A DNA stretch of 64,000 nt from assembly GCF_964355755.1 (NCBI RefSeq), contig NC_092680.1:17523001-17587000 (forward strand), given 5' to 3'. The notes under the pieces are model-generated. The model did no database searches. It worked only from the letters and a program-made list of their open reading frames with translations, and was not told the DNA's origin. The position numbers were made by a program, and so were the translations under genes. Below, one piece after another: positions 1 to 12,100 of this stretch; within the stretch, counting starts at the first letter, position 1; every line of letters begins with the position of its first letter. This stretch comes from Antedon mediterranea (Eukaryota; Echinodermata; Crinoidea; Comatulida; Antedonidae).

Positions 1-435
1 CCATGGAGTAGTCCTAGGCTAGTACTAGCCTAGATTCATTAATATGGCGGCCAGGCAGGGCTAGCAGACTAGCGCCCTGCCTTGCTCGACATATAAACAA
101 GTGAGCCTGCCATAGGTAGGCCTAGCCCTAAACAAATTTATCTACTAGGCCTAGGGAGGGCTAGGCCTATCTATACCATCTTTTAAAAAACAATGTCATG
201 ACTCAGTCTTTGGTTGATTTTGAAATTTCTTTACAATAATGATGAATTCTTTTTTTATAAATAACATAGGGCCTAGAACTAGAATTATTTCATCGATTTA
301 AACACAGATTGACCATGTGTTGCGGGTTTATGAATGTAGACTACTGACTGTTAAATCTAATTCCAATACTACTACTCATTATTAATGTATATGCCATTAC
401 AAGAAACAACTACTAGTAAAGGAATAATACCAACA
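1..435. other. Non-coding sequence upstream of first gene
   Basis: I see no convincing coding sequence, RNA gene or clear promoter here. The first 180 bases are rich in short palindromic pieces built on CTAGGC and TAGGCCTA, a motif scattered through the whole window. The 5' UTR and promoter of the gene that follows probably lie in or left of this stretch. Confidence 0.5.
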
Positions 436-3400
436 ATGCTACCATTTATGAAGTAAGAATATAAATTAGAATTCTTTATTCAAACTATTTTTAATTTTTG
501 GTAGAGGTTTTGTAATCAGAATTAAACTTTTTAAAATTAACTGGTAGTAGTACAAATAATGTTATATCAAACAATTGCCTCTTCTATTTGATACTGGAGT
601 TTATAACACATCTATGTTGATTGTTCTAAAGTAAAATTAATCCATGCATAATTGTACTAATGTTATAGTAACTGACTTATTGTTTTTTTTTATTAAATTA
701 TTCATTCAAATTTTATACTATTATTATTAGATCATCGTCAACAGTATCCAGAGAAGATGATAAAAGTGAAGAGAACCAGAAGGGTCCTACAGATCTCAAT
801 TCATTCTGGTAATTTGGATTATTGTATATACTATGACAAATCAGAATATATTTTCCTTTATTTAAAACAAATCATTTTGAACAATGTAATTATTATATAC
901 GGGGAACAAAATAAATAAACCCTTTCCTAAATTAGCATTGATTAAATGAATGAATATTTATTCTCTTAGGAATGATGACTTGTCTATACCAATGTACCAC
1001 ACTGAAAATGGTACAGGCATGGTATGTATAAAATTCTTATCATATTCAAACCATACCAACAGTTTTTACAACAACTGAATATCAGCTGATCTGTGGGTTC
1101 AGTTGGAAGGGTTAATCTCTCTAAAGTAAAGTTGAAATAAATAAATAATCTACTGATTATTTTTGGTTATCCGCACTTGGGGGATAACCCCTTGTTATTG
1201 TCAGGATTTTCTTTTTCTATCTTCTTCTTTCTTTCCACAAATTTTGTTGCGCGTGTATCTCTAAATCTTCTCAACATAACATTGTATAACTTTATCAGAA
1301 GATTGACCTCTATCTGAAGATGTCATAATAAGGTTTTCGGTGCTGCACAAGTTACGAAGCGCAACAAACACGTGATTATACAATTTAAAAAAAATTTATC
1401 TTAAATTCAGAACCAAAAGAAATTTGTTATTGAAACTTAAGAGAATGATAATTTATATCGAGGGTCAAATTTCTATAGAGTAAAAAAGTGCGCCATCCAT
1501 ATTCTACGTAAAGTGATGAGTTCAAATCTAGTTTTGTTCTTAGATTTCTGTAAAAAAAGAAAGAACATTTGGAAGTCCATTACAACTATCTCCACTTTCT
1601 GATAGTGGCTTGAAGAGATACCTTATTCATCCAAGTATGCTTAGAAAAAGCAAAGCAAAAAAAGAGAAAAAACAAAGGAAACTGAGGTTTAATATTGATG
1701 AACATTTAGCCCAGTTAAGAAGAAAACAGACAGGGTTTAATGACAGGTTAGAAAACAAAAAACATTGTATTACTGTATGTCATTCCTCAAGAAGATCTCA
1801 ACCTGTTGTACGTCACAAAATATAGGTACAAAATATAAGTCAAGCAACAATGTAACTTAAAGATGTATTTTCCCCAAAAACATTTTTTTTCGACCCAATT
1901 TTTGGTCAAAGTGACATTAAAAATGGCATATTTAACAAAAAATGTTTAGTGAATTATTTTTTCAGGGGACAATACATCTTTAAGCCAGGGAGTTGCTAAT
2001 TACCAACACCCAACATTGTCAGCCCCTCCCACTTTAACAATGGTACAGTCCATAACAGGTGGTTAGTGTCTGGGTGGCTAATGTCTGATTTTCAGAATGT
2101 GAATGCATCATTTGAATCAAATGCAGTGACGTAACGGCTATGAGCACTCACTGGCTAAACCCAGGGGCACCCGGAGCTTACGAGGCCCTTGAGCAGTGCC
2201 TAGAGTTGGAGGGCCACTTTAGGGTTCCTAAACCAGGGGCCTCCGGTCTCTACGTTACGCCACTGGTCCAATGTATGGTTTTAAGGGAATTTAAAAATAA
2301 TAAAATTTATGTAAATATTTATTTAGTACTGTACCACGCTCTAGAACGTTATACAAAGAGAAAAGTGTCACAGTAAAGCGAGAGGACATACAGCCAAGAA
2401 GCGTACTACCCACTGAAATAAAATATAATCCTTGTACAGGCACTGAGTGGGATAATGGCTATAATCAGGTAGGCATTGGAATCTAGTATGAGATTTAGAA
2501 CTATAACCTGCCTAAAGGGTCTTTCACACCTGTTTCGGTACAGTTGTGGTCTGGCGCTGTCAGTGTTTCGTTATTACGCGGCTATGCGCCAATCAATATG
2601 CGCATGCGAGCGTGGATCGTCGTGAAAACGAAACATTGGCGTTCGATTCGCCGTACCGGAACAGTTGTGAAAGACCCTTCAAAACAAAAATTAAAACATC
2701 ACAACACAAACACTTTTCTTTTTTTTCCTGAACTTGCTTGTTGTTTGTGACCCTCTATTAAGGAATAATTACACTACTTTTTAATGTGAAAATATCCTAT
2801 ATTGTAGTCTATATTTTTAAAAAGAAACATTTTTTATCAGTTAATTAAGTTGTAACATGCATACATAATTTTATTCTATTATTTTGGCAAGCAAACAAAA
2901 ACAGAGATAGCTTTAATTGTGCCAAGGCATGTAACTCCAACAATAAAGCCAGATAAATGAATTACATTAAAACATTTATCAATCAATCAATTTCTTTTAT
3001 TTCATCCCTATAAAGAAACGTACAAACAAAAAAAGAAAATTCGCAAAAAAAAAAAAAAAATATATAGTTATAGTTTAAAATAATTATTAATTGTGTGTCC
3101 AACTAAACTAAATTGATTTATTTATTTATCTATTTGACAAAATAGTATGATATAATAACTATTAAGTACAATTCACCCTTATCAATAGTATACAGAAACA
3201 AGTTGACAACATCTGACCAATCGTATGGCAGAATTGTTATATACTGTACGCTGGCATTAATATTTTTGTTTAAGTCTAATCATGCAATAATGTAATTTTT
3301 GAAAATTTTTACAGCCATTTGTGAATGCAAGCAGTGGACCAATATGGAATGATGATAAAAGTGACTTTAAATTTGGTAAGATGCTCTTAGAATAAGAGAT

Positions 3401-3890
3401 ATTAATTTATTGGTCATGATAACCCATGATCACGGTTAACTTTGGTAGCTCAGTGCACTTTATAAATTATTATTTTACTAATACCAAAAGGGCCGGCATT
3501 TTTTTAATCAAGAGTGAGATTTAAAAATCCATTTGAAAATGTTGTTTCTCTAGATGTAATTTATCCAAATAAATTATTATAGTAATTTTCTTTTTTGCGA
3601 ATGATACAAATTTAACTCGTGGAAGCATATTAATAGAGGCCTAATTTTTGGGAATTGTTTTTACACTAGTATAATTTTGCATTTTAGATAAAAATTATAA
3701 TATTTTATTGTGTTTTTTAGATCCTACTGATGATATTTCAAATCCGTTTTTGACGAAACCAAGAATGATGTATCCCATTGAATTGAGGAATGATTACACG
3801 GTTAAAGAAAAAAAAACTGCTGGTGGTAATATGGTGATGAAGACATTACTGACACAACAAACAACATTTAGATTGGGAATTGAAGAATAG
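436..3890 (+). CDS. Unrecognised ~240-residue protein, seven exons
   Basis: I assembled this gene from splice sites with matching phases. The exons are 436-452 (tentative first exon, MLPFM-K), 731-808, 970-1021, 1544-1746, 2327-2468, 3315-3375 and 3721-3890, ending in TAG. All internal junctions are GT/AG and the frame stays open, giving 723 nt (240 residues). AATAAA follows at 3956-3961. The protein is hydrophilic with no signal peptide or membrane segment. It has a very basic stretch (RKSKAKKEKKQRKLR) near residues 70-85 and two similar short acidic-aromatic motifs, SFWNDD (~30) and IWNDDKSDF (~175). I do not recognise a family. The tryptophan-containing repeats and basic patch could be protein- or microtubule-binding segments, but that is a guess. 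It lies upstream of GFM2 on the same strand, separated by 5 kb of repeats. Confidence is good that it is a real gene and lower for the first exon. Confidence 0.7.
2515..2679. mobile_element. Hairpin MITE, GGGTCTTTCACACCTGTT family, copy 1
   Basis: This element lies in the intron between 2468 and 3315 of the upstream gene. Its ends are inverted repeats: AAGGGTCTTTCACACCTGTT at the left and the complementary AACAGTTGTGAAAGACCCTT at the right. Inside, CGTTATTACGCGGCTATGCG and the CGTGAAAACGAAAC arm continue the fold. Two better-preserved relatives sit side by side at 36047-36411. No open frame of interest is present, so it is non-autonomous. Confidence 0.75.
2980..3075 (-). repeat. Retroelement-type 3' tail remnant (AATC repeat)
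   Basis: A short run of AATCAATCAATTTC followed by a T-rich stretch and a poly-A tract looks like the simple-repeat tail of a non-LTR retroelement in reverse orientation. Only the tail remains. Confidence 0.35.
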
Positions 3891-4569
3891 CTTCAAACCT
3901 ATTACTTTTTACCCTCATATCATTCACATATTATTTCAAATATATTTAATCTAAAAATAAATTGTTCATATTAAAGTTGGTCTATCATCAAACATATGAC
4001 AAATAAAAATTAGGTGTAAATTTAGTGGTACTGTACTAGAGCAATTTTCCTGGTAATTTAATTTTAATTAATTAACATTTTTGTTAATTCAAGAAAATGT
4101 TATGTTGTCTGAACGAAAATGAATCTTTAAGGTATTAAAAAAAATAAGGTATTATTTAAAAACACTATACGGTAATAGAAAAAAATTTAGTTTAATAAAA
4201 AATTGTGCAATATAGTTTTTAGTTGATTTTAGTGCAATATAGTAGATATAATAATATTTTGTAATCATCAATGTACCATACTAATGTGGAAAATAAACAT
4301 TTTTGTTGTTTGTTATTTATATATTCATATTATTAACAGCAGAAAGAAATTTTTAAATGTTCCGCAAACTCGGGCACAAACTCACACATTTCATTTACCT
4401 CCGCCAAGGAGATATATAATCAATCGCGTGTGTCTGTTAGTTTAAAAAGTTATTGCACGATATTTAAGGTAGGGGACACCCCTCCCCCAATGACTAGGCC
4501 CTACCCTAGGCCTATTTATTTTATTATTTAATAATAATATTATTAATATTATTGAATTTGAAAGAAGGG

Positions 4570-6920
4570 TTCTACACCCCCAGATACCTACCAGCCAGAA
4601 CAACAAATCCACCAGAACAGAGAGCAGCCTCCTGCTTCGAAATGATTATTGGTATACAAATTTCAAAGCTACTTAGTATACTTAGTCCACGAGGTGGACT
4701 AGGCTAGTAGCTTAGGCCTACGTGGCGCTTACGATCTTTGGCCTAGAAGATTCTTTCAGAAACTGACCTCTCCGAGACTGATAACATTTTCTCGCCGTCG
4801 CAATTACAGAATCGAATGCGTTTCATCATCATAATTGTAACGAAACGAACGCGTTCATCCGTTCTTTTGTGTAAAATTTAGTGGTCAACTGCGAGGCGCT
4901 ACCGATGCATTTATTTCAAAATAAATAACGCTTTTGTTGCTCTCACAGTATTTATTTGGTCAAATAAAATCAGAAATTCTTTTTTGTACACTAATGCAAC
5001 TATGTTCACAAAGTTTTTTTTTTTTTTGTATTAAAAATTTATTTATTTTATTTTATACAGTTGACAACCAACAGCGATGAAACCGCCATTAACAGATTAA
5101 TCTAAACATATTAAACTATAATAATACATTCAAATAAGCACCAATAACATCAACAAAGATCGGAAATGTATCTTTGATATTCTTTTCTATATTGGTTAAA
5201 ACCATATAGGCCTAGTTGGCTACGGTAATTCCGTCAATCGGACACGCCCTTCGGTCAGTGGTGGCCCTATTCAAATTATTGTTCTGAAAGTCGATTATTT
5301 ATAATTTGTTGAAAATTTGTTAGGCTTTCGTCGTATGTTAAAAAAGGTGTAAAATCATTAGGGATGTGGCAAGAAAATAAAGTTTTAACTTGATATTACC
5401 AGAGAGTTTATTTTACAACTCCCTGATATTACCGTGTATTTATATACGGTAGCATGCAATGCTATGTCTACGCCATGTGGAGAAAAATGTACGAAGACAT
5501 CTTCAAACAATTGGTACAAAAAATACATCAATCGATTGCGCGATTTCTTTCTTTTTTCATGTTTTTACCATGTTTCGTATTGCAAAAACGGTAACGATAA
5601 CAAATAACACATACTAAAAATACTAAACGTGGAAGTTCATCAATACAAACGGTGTAAAATGGCTTGTTGGGTTCACGATCCTTTATCTTGTCAATCAGGT
5701 CGGCTACTTTTAATGTTTTCCAGTCAGTTGCTAATTTTAATATATTGTAAATGCTCTCGCAAGAATGTTTCTTCCAATCAAACGGCAACCATGTGTTTAA
5801 TTTCTGCAGCAAAATAGGGTATTTTAACAAAATCATGATTTTCTTTCATGATTCTTTCCTTTAGTAACATCGACAGTTTTTGAAAGTCATGTTTGTCTTC
5901 ACATCCAATTAAAACCTTGATTTGCAAAAATAGCCTTCATTAATGTTTTGCGTCATTTTCTTTTGTACCAATTTTTAAAGATATCTTTGTCTTTGAACAT
6001 TTTGTTCCAGATGGCGTATAGGCCTACAGAGAATTTGAGATAATGACGGGATGTAAGCTGAAAACACTTGACTAAAATCACAATTAACACAATCATTTTT
6101 ATTCATTTTGTTATTGTATGTTATGGTGTAATAATTATTATTATTGCTAATTACTTGTTATATATAAAATACACGGTAATATCAAGTCAAAACGTCTGTT
6201 TTTATTTTATTTTGCCACATGCCGGCCCTACTATATAATGATTCTACTCTCTGTACTGTATTTAACATAATGAATCCTCACGAATTTTAATGTTTATCGA
6301 CTTTCGGAAGAATAATTACGTGAAAATCGAAAATGATAATATTTGGATTGTGTCTGAATAAATACGTACAATTTTAGATGATCAAAAAGACAAACGCATT
6401 ATAAACATAATATGCCTACCATCACTGACAGAAGGGCGTGTCGGATTACTGAAATGACCGTAGGCCTACTAGCCAATTCTATGGTTTCATTAAAAATCAA
6501 AACAAATTGTGTGAACTTGATTGTAAGGCTTATTTATTATTATGTTATAGTGTACAGAAAAGAATTTCTGATTTTATTTGACCAAATAAATTCTGTGAGA
6601 GCAGTTGAGTGAGTAACACAAAGCAGGTTAGTAAAATGTTATAGTGCACAGAAAAGAATTTATTTGACCAAATAAATGCATCGGTAGCGCCTCACAGTTG
6701 ACCACTGAATAAAGATAAAGACACGGATGAACGCGTTCGTTTCGTTACTATTATGATGATCAAACGCATTCGATTCTGGAATTGCGACGGCGAGAAATTC
6801 ACCTTTAACTTAAATTTTATCAGTTTCTGAGCTTTGAAATTTGTAATATACTGTTAAAAATCAATTGCAAGCAGGTGGCTGCTCTCTGGTGATAGGATTT
6901 GTTGCTCTGGTAGGTATCTG
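4570..6920. mobile_element. Large fold-back element with ~800-bp inverted arms
   Basis: The two ends are long, diverged inverted copies. The segment 4570-5470 (CAGATACCTACCAGCC..., then a block with GCGAGGCGCTACCGATGCAT) matches the reverse complement of 6170-6920 (...ATGCATCGGTAGCGCCTC, then GGTAGGTATCTGG). Matching blocks include CGTTTCGTTA, CGCCGTCGCAATT, the TTTGGTCAAATAAA palindromic piece and the CGGTAATATCAAGT inner end. The right arm carries an internal duplication of the AAATAAAT segment (about 6540-6690). The arms enclose roughly 700 bp with one short minus-strand frame. This is the layout of a non-autonomous fold-back DNA transposon, or an autonomous one that has lost most of its transposase. 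The superfamily cannot be assigned by eye. Confidence 0.75.
5528..5836 (-). pseudogene. Short frame inside fold-back element, possible transposase remnant
   Basis: This is a 102-codon open frame in the loop of the fold-back element. The predicted peptide (MILLKYPILLQKLNTWLPF at the start) looks globular over its first 70 residues and ends in a hydrophobic, arginine-rich tail. I do not recognise it. Its position between inverted arms makes a decayed transposase or accessory protein the simplest reading. A random frame is also possible. Confidence 0.25.
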
Positions 6921-6959
6921 GCCGTTTTTAGCAAGACCGAAAATGAATGCATCACGGCC

Positions 6960-7085
6960 ATGCATTCCGCGGGACGATTCGGCCCTGAGTTGAGACGATT
7001 CGGCCCGGGACGGGACCGTTCGGCCCAGGACCATTCGGCCCGGGACCATTCGACCCGGGACAATTCGGCCCTGAGACGATTCGAC
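6960..7085. repeat. GC-rich degenerate minisatellite, CGGCCCGGGAC units
   Basis: About seven imperfect copies of a 15-19 base unit (TTCGGCCCGGGAC and variants such as TTCGACCCGGGAC) occur here, in strong compositional contrast with the AT-rich surroundings. Confidence 0.7.
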
Positions 7086-7189
7086 ACATTTAAATTTATC
7101 GGCTTTGATATGTATTTTATAAACCTTTTCCCCCCAAACGTTATTTTCAGTATTTTTGGTCTAAAGTGAGAATTTTCGGCAGGAAGTTG

Positions 7190-8945
7190 TACGTCAACTC
7201 CCTGGCCTGGTTTCGGCCCACACAAAGTCAAAGGAATACCGTCGTGTTCGGCCGCCAACGAGTTCGGCCGCATGTATTTAGTATGGAACGCCAGGCTTGC
7301 TTGCATTGTTTATATTAAATGCATTGTTTAGATTGGCGATCTCCGTGGCTTATTCCATTCAAAAAATAGGGGTGCATTGCTTTACCGATTTTTCTCTACA
7401 TTTGTATTATTGTATATAATATTACGATTTCTTTTCAGATACGGTTAGAGAAAAATGAAAATTATTTTATTATATACAATCTTAACACATCACATTTATT
7501 ATCAATTCTTGTATTTTTATTTAGACACGTTATAAGTTTGAGAATTTACAAACGAATTAACTTAACTACCATATTTTATAAATAAACATATAATATAACA
7601 TTTATATTTATAATTGTTTTTTTCATTAACCACTAGCATGCATTAAAATTGACTTTATTACTAGTAATAACATGTTATATTACAAAACTACTTAACTAAT
7701 AAGTAATATAGTTTGCAAATAGTTTAAAATGTAACAATGAAACAATATCTTTTTTAATTTATATTACTAACATACGATTTTTACTAATATCTTACTACTT
7801 TACATACATTAAAATTGACTTTATTTCTAGCAATAACATGTTATATTACAAAAGTTCTTAACTAACGTATTTTGCAAATAGTTTAAAATTATATTTAATG
7901 TTTATTACTAACATAAGATTTTTTACTAATTTTTTAACTAATTTAACTAACATACATACAATAGCACTATTCAACGCGAGCATTGCGAGTGATATGCAGC
8001 TACAGTATGGGATCCCCATCAATCACAACTTATAAACAAGCTTGAAATGGTACAACGAAGAGCTGCAAGATTTGCAACATCCGATTACAGAAGAACATCA
8101 AGTGTCACATCCATGCTACACACACTACACTGGCCAACTCTTCAACAACGTAGGAAAAAGAAAAGATTAATGTTACTAAAACGAGCTATTAATGGGGAGA
8201 TAGCCATTGACATCCCATCATATGTTAAGAAACCATCACGTCAACAACGAAATACGAACTTGCATTATAGTGCTGAAATCAGCGATGTCCAGTTATTATT
8301 CTGAAGATTCATAGGCTTAGGCCCTATTTAAGCATTGTTGATAATATACAATATTATTAGACATACAGGCCTATATAAACATAGTTTTAAAATACTTAAT
8401 GTATTATTACCTGATTTAATGGTCATTTCTGTTTTCATTAGAACACATTACAATAGGCCTATATAACCAGAGTTTTAAAATACTTAATGTAATATTAACT
8501 GATTTAATGGTCATTTCTGTTTTTATTAGAACACATTAGGCCTGCAAGAGTAAATGTACAAGACACAAGTACAAGTTTATTGCCCGTTTAAGATTATTAT
8601 TATAATAATAAACGTATATCTAAATCATTTAAAATAGATTCAAATATATCCACACCACAGCATTCTAAATAATACTTATATCACAGAAAGTAATATGATA
8701 ATACGCCGTACATTTTATGTCGGTCAATTTCGATCGATCACGTTAGAATGCACCCACATTTTTAGAATGGAATAACCCAATGAAAAGACCAGCAGAACAA
8801 ACGGAAGTTGATGCATCGTTGGCGCTCCATACATAGCGCCTTATATGGGCATTCAAAACATTGCGGCCGAAACCGTTTGCGGCCGAACACGATGTACACC
8901 AAGTCAAAGGTGGGACGTTTCGGCCCACCAAAAATGGGCCGAATC
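7190..8945. mobile_element. Inverted pair of CGGCCGC-rich segments enclosing 1.5 kb
   Basis: The segment at 7205-7295 (with TCGTGTTCGGCCGCCAACG, then TTCGGCCGCA and a TATGGAACGCC end) matches the reverse complement of 8825-8935 (TCGTGTTCGGCCGCAAACG, TTCGGCCGCA, TATGGAGCGCC). They could be the ends of a degenerate DNA element or two independent opposite insertions. The interior contains duplicated AT-rich blocks (7640 and 7805 share AAAATTGACTTTATT) and a LINE fragment. Confidence 0.5.
7993..8304 (+). pseudogene. 3' end of a CR1/L2-like LINE reverse transcriptase ORF
   Basis: The frame opens after a stop at 7990-7992 and ends at 8304. It encodes AATVWDPHQ..LEMVQRRAARF followed by TSSVTSMLHTLHWPTLQQRR. 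This is the typical post-RT C-terminal segment of CR1/L2-type non-LTR retrotransposon ORF2 proteins (family knowledge). Everything upstream, including the RT and endonuclease domains, is missing, so this is a 5'-truncated dead copy. Its 3' UTR probably runs on into the sequence after 8304, where a duplicated AATACTTAATGTA block appears at 8388 and 8478. Confidence 0.85.
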
Positions 8946-9186
8946 ACACTGATGAAAAAGATAAAAGAATAATTTGTAATATTATTAATTTAATGTTTGT
9001 CCTATCCTATAAAGGGCCACCATAAGCTACAGTAACATTTTGTATGTAGTGACAAATCTAAAGTAAAAAGTATTTCTATCAAACCAAACAATTTCTTTAT
9101 ACTTTGGTTTGTTTTAGTGTTAACTGTTATTGCTTATTCTGATTAATTAATATTAATAATAATATTTTTGTTTCTCTTCTTCAGGA

Positions 9187-12100
9187 ATGTTGTCATTGAT
9201 ATACAGAACTGCTATACACAAGGGAAATACCCTTAATAAGTATGCTCCACTTACTACCAGCCTCTTGTCTTACATCCCTTGTATGTGCCACTGTCACAGA
9301 GGTATAATATTTCAAAAAATATTTAAATATTTATTTACCATATTTTAAGAATTTGTTTATAAATTTAATTTTTTTTATCACACCTTCTAACAGCACATTC
9401 TGACATTGAAGCGCTTGGGCCATTGCCAAGTAAAAAGGATGTCACATAGTATTGTGACGTCAGAACTGTTATACTCTTTAAGAATCCTGGAATTTAGAGA
9501 ATTTGAACCAAGAATCGTGGAATTGGTACCAAGCATGTCAACCACCAAGGCACAATTTGATATAATTATATCATCATCATTAAAGAAGAAAGAGATTGCC
9601 ACATTAAGATGTTACAAATGTAATTTTGTACATTTGATCATTTAAATATAAATTTGTTTTTTTCCAGAGAGAAGGCACTTATCATTAAAGAGTAGCGATG
9701 CTAAAGATATTCGTAATATAGGTATCATGGCACATATTGATGCAGGCAAAACAACCACAACAGAAAGAATATTATTCTATTCGGGACAGATCAAACACCT
9801 CGGTGGTAAGTGTTTATGGATGGTATGTCAGGATTTGCTATTTTTAACAAAGTGATAACCATAAACGAATTAATTCAATATCCTTCTTAAATGTGGCAAT
9901 CCTGTTCACAAGACAAACATACACACAAGATGCTCTACATAAACAAAGTCTTGCTACAAGTTTTTGGAGTGGAGTTGTTTTTTTTTTGCCAAGAGAAATA
10001 TCCTGAAATATGACAGGACTTGAACGCAGGATCTTTGGATTGGTATTAAGTATCTTTAACCACCAATCAAAAAGAAGGTGCTTACTAGTTTATCAACTGG
10101 TATACTGTACACTAACAAAACAAACCTAGTAGCCTATACTAGTAGTCTTTTGTTTTTACATTCTAGTAAAGTGGCTTTTCTTGCTTTACTGACGTCTGCT
10201 ACTTATCTTTTACTAGATGTTGATGATGGGGATACTGTGACGGATTATTTACCACAGGAGAGAGACCGTGGAATCACTATTACATCAGCTGCTGTTACCT
10301 ACCATTGGAAAGATTACAGAATAAATCTTATTGATACTCCAGGTATAAATATGGGGATCTCTGGTGGTTTTTATATTAAATTGCCCAACACAATTCACAA
10401 TGAACCGATACCGAATAACCAATACAGAACCAATGACTAATGTTGTTGAAAAACACAGATGGAATACGCTTGGTCACATTTTAAGGCTTGATGAAAATTC
10501 TTTTGCATTTGGCAGCTCAAATTATTTTCGGAACGCCACGGAAGACACCACATTTGTCTTTTCAAAACTTTAAGTAACGACTTATCTAGTGGCCTTATTA
10601 CAAATGATTTTGATAAACAGAGAGAAAATGCAGAAAATCGTGCACAATGGTCAAATTTATTTTAAGTATGAACATGTAGAATTATTACTGTACAATTTGT
10701 TTATGCAAGAAATGTTACATTTATTTCATACATGGATTTCTTACCAGAAATTGAGAGTTAATTCTTTTTAACTTTTAATGGATCACGTCAACATTCTACT
10801 CATTTGCATAACAGCGTAGGTCCAGCCAACAGTTGGGCAACATACTTGATCTTTTTGATTTCGCTTCAATGGTGTAGAATACAACGCATGTATCTTGCAT
10901 GCAACATACGCCACTTGTATAAAAACAAATCATGGAATACCTTCGCTCTGGTGCTAGTACCAGGTGCTTAGCTGAGCTTGTTTGATCATGCATATTGGGT
11001 GATAAATAGGATATTGTGATGAACAATATGTCAATTTGTTTGGCTTAATTAAAAACACCTTTAATTTGCCATTTGTTTCCTAATCATTTGCAGAAATTTA
11101 ATGATTCTTCCATGTTTCGATACCCTACGGTTAATGGTTTTCATTGACGCTATTTTTCAGAAATAAGATTTTGACGTATGTAAGTAAGTTTTTCGTCATG
11201 CTTGCGCATGCGCAGATTTATTTACAAAGAGGGCGGAGCTTGCGCGTTGCATGTTGGAAAATAGCGTTAAAGTTAACATTTATGTGCTCCTGCGAAAATG
11301 CCCTAATGGCAACAAATATAGTGCAGATTAAGATTGTGACGGTGGTTACAGTGTTAAGGATGATCTAATGATTTTATATAACTTTTTTAGGTCATGTTGA
11401 TTTTACTGTTGAGGTTGAGAGATGTCTACGGGTGCTAGATGGAGCGGTTGCAGTTTTTGATGCCTCTGCAGGAGTTGAGGTAATAATTAAAGAAATAATA
11501 ATAAGTTGGTCTTAAATAGCGCATAATGTACAAACACTCTAAGCGCTTCATATTATTACCCTAATGTTTTGAAACATACTCCCATAATGTTGTAGCCGTA
11601 ATCAGCGCAGTTGTGTTTTTACAAATTTTGTACACCTCGGTTGAGAGAATCAAACATAAGTAAAGTGTCTTGCCTAAGGATACAAGCAATGCGATGAACT
11701 TTGAATTCAAACTCACAATCTCACGATCCAACACCCTTACATATTGTCTTCCTTTTATTTCTAAGGCTCACAACAGTTATATTCTTTTTTATTGCTAGGC
11801 TCAGACACTGACAGTTTGGAGACAGGCTAACAATTATCAGATACCTAGGATAGCTTTTCTAAACAAAATGGACAAACATAATGCTGATTTTGAATTCTCA
11901 ATTCAATCTATAAAAGAAAAGCTACAAGTTAAACCACTAATTTTACAGGTACAGTATTGTTTTTTTTAAGAGAGTGAAGGTTAGGGTAACTCATTTTTTT
12001 ATATAACCTCATAATTTACATTATTAAAGTGATGAAAAAATTACTTTTATAGTTACCATTGGGGAAATATACAAGTTTTGAGGGTGTTATAGACGTTGTT

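Noticed and set aside
6854-7306. Minus-strand 150-codon frame
   Set aside because: It runs through the GC-rich minisatellite and the end of the fold-back element; composition and repeats explain it.
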